Assembly: GCA_947588775.1 (NCBI GenBank) | Contig: CANPZQ010000008.1 | Coordinates: forward strand, 1-27,184 | From: an uncultured Clostridia bacterium | GTDB lineage: Bacteria > Bacillota > Clostridia > Oscillospirales > Ruminococcaceae | Reading direction: 5' to 3' | Length of the DNA: 27,184 nucleotides | Part shown: positions 21,864 through 27,184 of the stretch, piece by piece | Numbering within the stretch: position 1 is the stretch's first letter | Layout of the letters: each line of letters begins with the position of its first letter | The notes under the pieces: generated by a model | Told to the model about the DNA's origin: nothing | The model's database searches: none | Seen by the model: only the letters and a program-made list of their open reading frames with translations | Translations under genes and position numbers: made by a program

Positions 21864-24773
21864 CTATCTTCCTCTCGCGAGATACTCCGAAATCGCGTCG
21901 ACAATGGCGTTCGCAAGCCCGGTCTGGTTGCCGGAATCGTTCATCGCCATGGCCTCCTTATAGTCGGTAACGAAGCCGCATTCAACGAGAATCGACGCGA
22001 ATTCCTGTTCAAGAGTAACCGCGAAATAGTTGTATTTTGCACCGCGGTCGCGGTTTTTGCCGTCGCCGTAGACGTTCGTCTGATAGTAGTTCGCCATTTT
22101 TTTGCTGACAAGTGCCGCGAGCGGCTGGCTGAACGGCGTGAAGTAGTACGCCTCGACGCCCCTTACGCCCTCGCCGTCCTCAACCGAGTTGCAGTGAACC
22201 GCGATATAGATGTCGGGGTTGTAACGCCTCGCGCGGGTCGAGCGGTCATAGAGGTTGATGTATTCGGTGTCGGTCGGGAGCATATAAACCGTCGCGCCGG
22301 CGTTTTGAAGGGCCGAGGTCAGCTTCCTCGCGATTTCGATGTTGATTTTTTGCTCGACGACATGTCCGACTGCCCCGGGGTCGAGGGTGGACGCGGATTT
22401 ATTATAGCCGTGGCCGGGGTCGATGACGACGGATACCCCGGAAAGCGAGGTCGGATAGCCGTTAAAGACAATATTTAAGCCTCCCGAGCCGTCGAAGCTC
22501 GACGAATAGCCCATATAAACGCCGGATTTGCGGAGCCTGAGCTTCAGCTGAACCTTTTGCTCGCCGTTTATGTCGGCATACTGCCATTCGCCGCCCGAGA
22601 AGAGGGAATCCCCGCTGAACGACGGGCTTCCGCCGAAGGTCGACATATGCTCGAACGTGACGATAACATAGTCGGGGTTGAAGCTGCTGACGAGATAGGA
22701 GTTGTTTTTCGGATTATCGTAGCTGAGCGGTGAGAACGAAACCGTAAACGGCGTCTGGTAGTCGAGGCCGAGGCTTACGACCGTGTTTCCGGAGGAATCG
22801 GTGTAGCCGCTTCTGAACGTCACCGAATTGTTTACCATCGTGTAGCCGTCAATCAGGTCGCAGTCGGAGGCCCTTATTCTGAGGCCGGATTCGGTGAGAT
22901 AGTAGCTGTTCGACTGCTTTACGCCCTCCGAGGAGGTGTTGTAGGTCACGGTGTTGACGTAAACGTCAATTGTTCCCGCGGGAAGCCTCGGGCGGGTCGG
23001 GTCGGCGACGTTATCGGTGGTGTAATAGTCGTATGTGATGGTGTTATCGTTCTTGACGCGCACAAGCTGGGCGGCCTCCGCCTGTTCGGGAACGGCGTTT
23101 ACGATTACCCGCGCGCCGTTTTCGTGCTCGTGGCTCAAATCTCCGTAGCGGCCGTCGATTTCGATATTTCCGAGGTCCTGCTCCTCGCCTACGATTCCCT
23201 CCGGAGCGGTGAAATGCCCGGTGAAGTGGGTGTAGTTGGTGTTGGAGTCGAGGTCGTCGGAGCGGATTTCCTCTTCGTCGAGGGTAACGGTTTCACCGTT
23301 GAGGGTGGCCTTGATTTTCGAGCCCTTATAGGCGATTACGTCGACAACGATTCTTGTCGAGCCCTCGACGTACATCGTCGAGCTTTCGGCGGGCTCTATG
23401 CTCTGCAAAACCTTTACCTTTCTGACGATGCGGTATCTGACGGTGTTGGCCTTATTTTTGAAGGTGAAGTAATTTTCGCCGACGTCGAGGTCCTCTACGA
23501 AGTAGAAGTTACCCGCCTCGTTAAGGGTAATCGGCTCGCCGTTGAAGTATACCTCGAAGTTTTCGTCAAACGAGCCCTGGAATGTGACGTTCGGCTCGTA
23601 GGTCGTGTAGTCGGTCTTTTGCGGAAGAACCATCTTAAGCTTTTTATAGAGAGAATTTATGTTCAAATTGCCCTCGAAGTAGCGTACAATCGCGTCGGTG
23701 CTTACTTTGTCCTCGCGGAGTTGGTCGTAGGATTCAAAAATGCTTCCGCGGTAGCTTGAATACTTTTCGCACTCGACAAGCTGCTTCGGGAGCTGGTCGA
23801 CCGCCCACTTTGAATCGGAGGAGCTTACGCGGGAGTTCGCGTGTTTCACAAACAGCGGTATTCCCGCCTCGGAGGCGAGAGAATCCCACCATTCGACGGT
23901 TTTTGAAAAATTAAGCTCCGAGCTCTCGAGCCCGCCGTAGCAGTATACGACCAAAAAGTCGGCGAGGCCGTCGAGGATAAACGCCCTTGTGTCGGAATAG
24001 CCGTCGGCGAGGGCCTCAAAATCGTCGCTTGTATCGGAGCCGCGTGAATCGGTGTCGTCGTTAAGCCATGCGTTATCTGCCTGAAGCCCGACGGCGACCG
24101 AGCTGCTTGTGGCTCTGACGGCCTTGCTTATCAGCCCGGCGACGTAGGAGTTGTTTTCCCTGAGCCAGTTTTCATAGCCGATTCCAGAGCCGCTCCCGCG
24201 GTAGTCGCGGTAGCTCTGCTCGGACTTTGAGGCATAGTAATTCTTTAAAATTATGCCGTCGATGAGATATTTGCTCGTAAGGCGGTGAACGCTGTAGGCG
24301 AGCGAATCAATTCTCTCGCCGAGGGGCTTATATTCGCCCGAGCGGTATACTGCGTTCAAATCGAATGTTATATAAATAAAGAAATTGCGGGAAACGGCGG
24401 AATCAAGGAGCATCGACAGCGGCGAGCAATGCTCGAAAAGGCGGCTGTCAATCTCGTAGTATTCGGTTCCGTTGTACGACGTTTCGATAATAACGGTATT
24501 AAGGCCGAAGCTCTCGAAGTCGGTAAGGATTTTGTCGATTTCGTCCTGGGTTTCCTGCGCGCCCTGCGAGCTGTCCTTAAAGAAGTCGAGCCCGACGGTT
24601 ATAACCGACGCTTTCATTTGATCCGGAAACGCCAAAACGCCGTCAACCGGCTCCGGTTCGTCTAAAACGGCCTCCTCGGCATGGGCTTTAAACGGCAGCA
24701 CCGCGCCCGCTGTTCCGGCGAGCGGCAGCAAAAGCGTTAAAAGCGCGAGAAAAATTGAAATAAACCTCTTCAT
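21864..24773 (-). CDS. Secreted N-acetylmuramoyl-L-alanine amidase with GHL10-like barrel
   Basis: A 969-residue exported protein. Start ATG 24773 (MKRFISIFLALLTLLLPLAGTAGA) is chosen over ATG 24785 because GAGG lies 7 nt before it and nothing precedes the other. After the signal peptide, residues ~50-370 form a TIM-barrel-like domain resembling GHL10 (TVGLDFFKDS, GLNTVIIETSYNG, YLIDGIILKNYY, LADFLVVYCYGG). Two or more beta-sandwich Ig-like modules follow (NFEVYFNGEPITLNEAGNFY, KIKATLNGETVTLDEEE). The C-terminal Amidase_3 domain (~779-969) has Zn ligands H788 (DPGHG), E807 and H860 (AVHCNS) and catalytic E931 (LVECGFVTD), all intact. It cuts the stem peptide from peptidoglycan. The barrel lacks the paired Asp seen in its neighbour. 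The gene follows the GHL10 lipoprotein by 23 nt, so the two are co-transcribed. Confidence 0.88.
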   Translation of the reverse strand: MKRFISIFLALLTLLLPLAGTAGAVLPFKAHAEEAVLDEPEPVDGVLAFPDQMKASVITVGLDFFKDSSQGAQETQDEIDKILTDFESFGLNTVIIETSYNGTEYYEIDSRLFEHCSPLSMLLDSAVSRNFFIYITFDLNAVYRSGEYKPLGERIDSLAYSVHRLTSKYLIDGIILKNYYASKSEQSYRDYRGSGSGIGYENWLRENNSYVAGLISKAVRATSSSVAVGLQADNAWLNDDTDSRGSDTSDDFEALADGYSDTRAFILDGLADFLVVYCYGGLESSELNFSKTVEWWDSLASEAGIPLFVKHANSRVSSSDSKWAVDQLPKQLVECEKYSSYRGSIFESYDQLREDKVSTDAIVRYFEGNLNINSLYKKLKMVLPQKTDYTTYEPNVTFQGSFDENFEVYFNGEPITLNEAGNFYFVEDLDVGENYFTFKNKANTVRYRIVRKVKVLQSIEPAESSTMYVEGSTRIVVDVIAYKGSKIKATLNGETVTLDEEEIRSDDLDSNTNYTHFTGHFTAPEGIVGEEQDLGNIEIDGRYGDLSHEHENGARVIVNAVPEQAEAAQLVRVKNDNTITYDYYTTDNVADPTRPRLPAGTIDVYVNTVTYNTSSEGVKQSNSYYLTESGLRIRASDCDLIDGYTMVNNSVTFRSGYTDSSGNTVVSLGLDYQTPFTVSFSPLSYDNPKNNSYLVSSFNPDYVIVTFEHMSTFGGSPSFSGDSLFSGGEWQYADINGEQKVQLKLRLRKSGVYMGYSSSFDGSGGLNIVFNGYPTSLSGVSVVIDPGHGYNKSASTLDPGAVGHVVEQKINIEIARKLTSALQNAGATVYMLPTDTEYINLYDRSTRARRYNPDIYIAVHCNSVEDGEGVRGVEAYYFTPFSQPLAALVSKKMANYYQTNVYGDGKNRDRGAKYNYFAVTLEQEFASILVECGFVTDYKEAMAMNDSGNQTGLANAIVDAISEYLARGR

Positions 24774-24796
24774 AAATTTCCTCATTTAAATGGAAT

Positions 24797-26848
24797 TTAA
24801 AAGCGCGAAACGGCGTTTTTCAGCCCCGGAAGCTCCTTTTTCATCAGCTTTTCGGAGGAGCTCGCCGAGCCGTAGAGCGAAAGGTACCGAAAATACGCAA
24901 CTCCGTCGAACGCGCCGTTTTCGGCGGCAGAAAGGGTCTGCTCGGAGAGGATTTTCCCCGACGACCACTCCCCTCCCTCGCCGACCTTATAGGCGGCGAT
25001 TCCGCAGACGAGGCTCACGCCCGGGAGCGTTACCGTTTCCGACCACTGCTTCAGACATGCTTCAAAGGGCAGGCGGCTGTTTTCGTAGCCGTAGTAAATC
25101 TGCGGGACGACGTAGTCGAGATAGCCCGGCGTTGAGCACCATGTTTCAACGTCGGCGTAGAGGCGGTCGCGGTTGTTTTCGATATTTCCCTGCGGCGAAA
25201 CGCCGAACTGCACCGACGGGTTGCAGCTTTTTACGGTGCTGTAAATCCTTCCGACGAGCGCGCTCACAACGCCCCTGCGCCACGAAGCGCGGTCGGAGAC
25301 TCCCGAAGCCTCAAAAGCCGCCTTGTCGAAGGAGGACGATGTCGTCGGATAGAAATAGTCGTCGATATGTATCGCGTCGACGTTATATCTTGAAACAATC
25401 TCCGCAACGCCGCTGCAGATTAAATCCGTTACGGCGGTGTATGCAGGGCTTAGCCAGTAGCAGCCCGTGTCGGAATCGTAGACTATGAATTTTCCCTTTG
25501 TCGAATCGGAATCGTACCACTGCTTGAGCGCGTAATTTGCGGGCATTTCGGAAAACTGCTCCTTTTTCGCGCCGCGCATGGGGTTTATCCACGCGTGAAA
25601 GGAAAGCCCGCGGCTGTGCGCCTCGGAAATCATCACCTCAAGCGGGTCGAACGGCGGCCTTACGCCGACGGTCCCGCTGTATGCGGCGGTAAACGGGAAA
25701 TAGTCCGAGTAGTAATACGCGTCGCCGTATGAGCGGACATGGACGTAAACCGTGTTGCAACCGAGCGACAAAACGTCGTCGTAGGCGGCGGCAATGCATC
25801 TTGTGAAGCTCGCCTTGTCGGCGTTTTTAAGCATTCCGTCGATGTCCAAAAACGCAAACCAGACGGCCTTTTGATTTGAATAATTAAGCGCGGAATAGCC
25901 GTTTGAGCCGGTCAAAACGCCGGTCGACGGAAAATCCGGGACCTCCTGCGGGAGGGTTTCGCCCCGGGTTTCGTCCTCAAAGCTGAGATAGTCGCCGCTG
26001 ACGAAATATTCTCCGCCGCCAAAGATAATTCTCACCCAGCCGTTCGATGTCGCGCCGGTAATCGTAACCCTGTCGCCGGCATGGAGCATTCCGACCTTCT
26101 CGCTCGAAGCGTCGGGGGCGACGCGAACGTTGAGGTTTTCCTTTACAATCGCCGAGCCCTCCGCGTCGATAATTTCATAGTCGGGAGCGGGAGTTGTCGC
26201 CTCGGTCGCAGTCTGCGCCTCGGTCGGAGGGGCTTCGGTAGCGGGCGGCTCGGTTTCGGAGGGTATCGGCTCGGTAGTCGCGGGAGCTTCGGTCTTTGCG
26301 GGCTCGGGCTCGGTAACTTCCGGCTCCGAAGGGCTGAGGTAGGAGCCGTTGACATAGTATGAGCCGTCCTTGAAATCGATCCGCATCCAGCCGTTCGAGG
26401 CGATTCCCGTGACATTCACCTTTTCGCCCTTGTCGAGGTGTCCGACGCGGTCGCTGTCGGCGTCCGGCTCTTCGCGGACGTTCACGCTCGATTTTGCGTA
26501 ATATGTTCCCGACATCGGGGAAATTTCGGGGCCGCCGCCATCGGTTTCGCGGCTCTTTTCCTCTGTTTTTTGCGAGGAAGGCTTGGTGCCGTCGGGCTCG
26601 TCCGTCTTTTCGGCGGTGCGGGGCGGCATTGTTTCGGGCGGCGACGTCGGCTCCGGGGTGGTGAAGCTGAATTCGGGCGTATTAAGCGTTTCCTGGGTCG
26701 CCGGCGGCTCGGTATTTATAACTATGTTGTTTGTGTTGATGGTTATTTCCTGCTCCCCCGACTTTTTTTCCTCGGGCCGGCGGGCGGCGCAGGACGAAAG
26801 CAGCGCGGCGCAGATAACGGCGCAGAACGCCTTTTTAATTATACTCAC
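24797..26848 (-). CDS. Lipoprotein with two SH3b domains and GHL10 glycoside hydrolase
   Basis: A 683-residue predicted lipoprotein: basic N-terminus, hydrophobic stretch and lipobox LSSC (C20). A Pro/Thr/Glu-rich linker runs to about 112. SH3b domain 1 is 114-172 (VNVREEPDADSDRVGHL), a second Thr/Pro/Glu linker covers 173-223, and SH3b domain 2 is 231-291 (LNVRVAPDASSEKVGML). The GHL10 barrel spans about 327-650, with YVHVRSYGDAYY, GLSFHAWINPMRG, DAIHIDDYFYP (D496, D497, likely catalytic region), FGVSPQGN and YVVPQIYYGY. SH3b domains usually bind the cell wall. GHL10 proteins include B. subtilis YngK and E. coli DigH (YddW), the latter cutting glycan strands stripped of peptides. The GTG at 26848 has AGGAAGGTGG upstream and a clear promoter. 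Next comes the amidase gene. Confidence 0.88.
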   Translation of the reverse strand: MSIIKKAFCAVICAALLSSCAARRPEEKKSGEQEITINTNNIVINTEPPATQETLNTPEFSFTTPEPTSPPETMPPRTAEKTDEPDGTKPSSQKTEEKSRETDGGGPEISPMSGTYYAKSSVNVREEPDADSDRVGHLDKGEKVNVTGIASNGWMRIDFKDGSYYVNGSYLSPSEPEVTEPEPAKTEAPATTEPIPSETEPPATEAPPTEAQTATEATTPAPDYEIIDAEGSAIVKENLNVRVAPDASSEKVGMLHAGDRVTITGATSNGWVRIIFGGGEYFVSGDYLSFEDETRGETLPQEVPDFPSTGVLTGSNGYSALNYSNQKAVWFAFLDIDGMLKNADKASFTRCIAAAYDDVLSLGCNTVYVHVRSYGDAYYYSDYFPFTAAYSGTVGVRPPFDPLEVMISEAHSRGLSFHAWINPMRGAKKEQFSEMPANYALKQWYDSDSTKGKFIVYDSDTGCYWLSPAYTAVTDLICSGVAEIVSRYNVDAIHIDDYFYPTTSSSFDKAAFEASGVSDRASWRRGVVSALVGRIYSTVKSCNPSVQFGVSPQGNIENNRDRLYADVETWCSTPGYLDYVVPQIYYGYENSRLPFEACLKQWSETVTLPGVSLVCGIAAYKVGEGGEWSSGKILSEQTLSAAENGAFDGVAYFRYLSLYGSASSSEKLMKKELPGLKNAVSRF

Positions 26849-26872
26849 TGTAAACCACCTTCCTGAACTTCC

Positions 26873-26897
26873 CGGGCGGCGGCAAGCTCCCCGCCCG
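26873..26897 (-). repeat. GC-rich hairpin in the GHL10 lipoprotein leader
   Basis: 7 bp inverted repeat CGGGCGG/CCGCCCG around an 11-base loop, between the promoter and the ribosome site. On the minus strand it starts CGGGCGGGGAGCT, close to the hairpin in the gls24 leader at 13930-13951. No U-run follows it. Confidence 0.55.
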
Positions 26898-26916
26898 ATT
26901 CGGAGCTATTCATTAT

Positions 26917-26945
26917 AATATAGCACATTTGCGCCGCCATTTCAA
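26917..26945 (-). promoter_or_regulatory. Sigma-A promoter of the GHL10-amidase operon
   Basis: On the minus strand TTGAAA (26945-26940) and TATATT (26922-26917) are 17 nt apart, with TGC before the -10. A perfect TATAAT (26917-26912) overlaps just downstream but would need a 22 nt spacer. The leader to the GTG start is about 60 nt. Confidence 0.75.
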
Positions 26946-26976
26946 GTGCTAAAAGGCAATATTCAAAAATTCCCGC

Positions 26977-27011
26977 GAAAAAAGCGAAAAGCCCCGACGT
27001 TTAGTTGGGGC
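26977..27011 (-). terminator. Intrinsic terminator of the recombinase gene
   Basis: Arms 26991-26998 and 27004-27011 (GCCCCGAC/GTTGGGGC) form an 8 bp stem with one wobble and a 5-base loop. On the minus strand it is followed by TTTTCGCTTTTTT (26990-26978). It lies about 48 nt past the recombinase stop and upstream of the GHL10 promoter, isolating the two units. Confidence 0.75.
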
Positions 27012-27044
27012 GTCATAAGGAAGTCGAAACTAATTTTTCTGAAG

Positions 27045-27066
27045 CGGCGTGACTTCGGTCACGCCG
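27045..27066 (+). terminator. TTCG-loop hairpin over the recombinase stop codon
   Basis: Perfect 9 bp stem CGGCGTGAC/GTCACGCCG with a TTCG loop closed by C-G, the extra-stable tetraloop when read on the plus strand, followed by TTTCTCTTTGCTTTTC on that strand. This polarity suggests a plus-strand terminator, though no plus-strand gene is seen upstream of it. On the minus strand it contains the recombinase TGA (27061-27059) and has no adjacent U-run. Confidence 0.55.
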
Positions 27067-27184
27067 TTTCTCTTTGCTTTTCTGCTTGCAAAAGCTCATT
27101 TATGGGTATGAAGTCCACGAGGTCGTACTGAATCCTGATTTTTTGTTTCTTTTTCCCGCTCGATTTGTCAGGTTTTTCAACATA
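27059..27184 (-). CDS. C-terminal end of a large serine recombinase (DUF4368-like), partial
   Basis: An open frame enters from the right edge and ends at TGA 27061-27059: 41 residues starting YVEKPDKSSGKKKQKIRIQY and ending LLQAEKQRETA. The segment EKPDKSSGKKKQKIRIQYD followed by a hydrophobic end resembles the C-terminal tail of DUF4368 large serine recombinases (pattern EPDKSSGKRxQKIxIxYNFIG), enzymes that move Tn4451-type and related conjugative or mobilisable elements. The catalytic domain lies outside the window, so intactness cannot be judged. A terminator follows. This would be the first sign of mobile DNA in an otherwise core-genome region. Confidence 0.65.
   Translation of the reverse strand, partial: YVEKPDKSSGKKKQKIRIQYDLVDFIPINELLQAEKQRETA

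Noticed and set aside
21832..21875. Purine-rich tract with GATA-like short repeats between the amidase gene and nfnA
   Set aside because: Short and imperfect, without spacer regularity; probably only a leader segment before the nfnA ribosome site.
24790..25488. Arg/Ser-rich plus-strand open frame (232 codons)
   Set aside because: Composition is that of a reverse-strand shadow of the GHL10 gene, with no domain features.
26175..26345. Repetitive DNA in the GHL10 lipoprotein gene
   Set aside because: It encodes Thr/Pro/Glu-rich linkers between domains. The units are irregular and do not form a tandem or CRISPR repeat.
26946..27131. 61-codon plus-strand open frame across the right-hand intergenic region
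   Set aside because: It runs through two hairpins and the recombinase tail and has no ribosome site or recognisable motif.

Overview
The window is a 27 kb piece of a GC-rich, endospore-forming, fermentative Firmicute, most likely of class Clostridia in the Oscillospiraceae/Ruminococcaceae sphere. This rests on a complete spoIIIAA-AH operon, an electron-bifurcating NfnAB pair typical of anaerobes, a TIGR04086-type membrane protein beside yajC, and Clostridia-like gene order. Every supported gene lies on the minus strand, so transcription runs from the right edge to the left edge. Genes are packed with 1-14 nt overlaps or short gaps. Non-ATG starts (TTG, GTG) are frequent, and no intergenic stretch exceeds about 210 nt.

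Reading in the direction of transcription (right to left): (1) 27184-26850: the last 41 codons of a probable large serine recombinase (DUF4368-type tail), two hairpins, and a sigma-A promoter. (2) 26848-21864: two secreted cell-wall proteins, a lipoprotein with two SH3b domains and a GHL10 glycoside-hydrolase barrel, then a 969-residue protein that joins a GHL10-like barrel lacking the acidic motif to Ig-like modules and an Amidase_3 domain. (3) 21810-19587: nfnA-nfnB. (4) 19578-18655: own promoter, yajC, a strong hairpin terminator, and a four-helix membrane protein. (5) 18661-14010: a candidate sigma-E promoter and spoIIIAA-AB-AC-AD-AE-AF-AG-AH. (6) 14009-4182: a sigma-A promoter, a gls24-family gene, nusB, a TsaD/Kae1 paralogue, xseA, xseB, ispA, dxs, tlyA, nadK, argR and recN. 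This is the widespread Firmicute nusB-recN housekeeping cluster, here without accBC or folD. (7) 4181-151: a DJ-1/PfpI protein, mltG, a U32-family protein and manA, in place of the spoIVB-spo0A pair that follows recN in Bacillus. (8) 132-1: a sigma-A promoter and a tRNA-His cut by the window edge.

Functionally, the window combines sporulation (the SpoIIIA part of the mother cell-forespore channel), isoprenoid precursor and prenyl-chain synthesis (dxs, ispA), DNA repair (recN, xseAB), RNA and ribosome maturation (nusB, tlyA, U32), cofactor and redox supply (nadK, nfnAB), protein export (yajC) and peptidoglycan processing (mltG, amidase, GHL10 lipoprotein).

Most of the window is conserved core genome. 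The parts most worth a second look are the amidase/GHL10 pair, which may be a self-contained module that makes and removes peptide-free glycan strands; the uncharacterised TsaD paralogue in the position folD occupies in Bacillus; the recombinase end at the right edge, which marks a possible mobile-element junction; and several hairpins placed over starts and leaders. No CRISPR array, rRNA, riboswitch or intact insertion sequence was seen.
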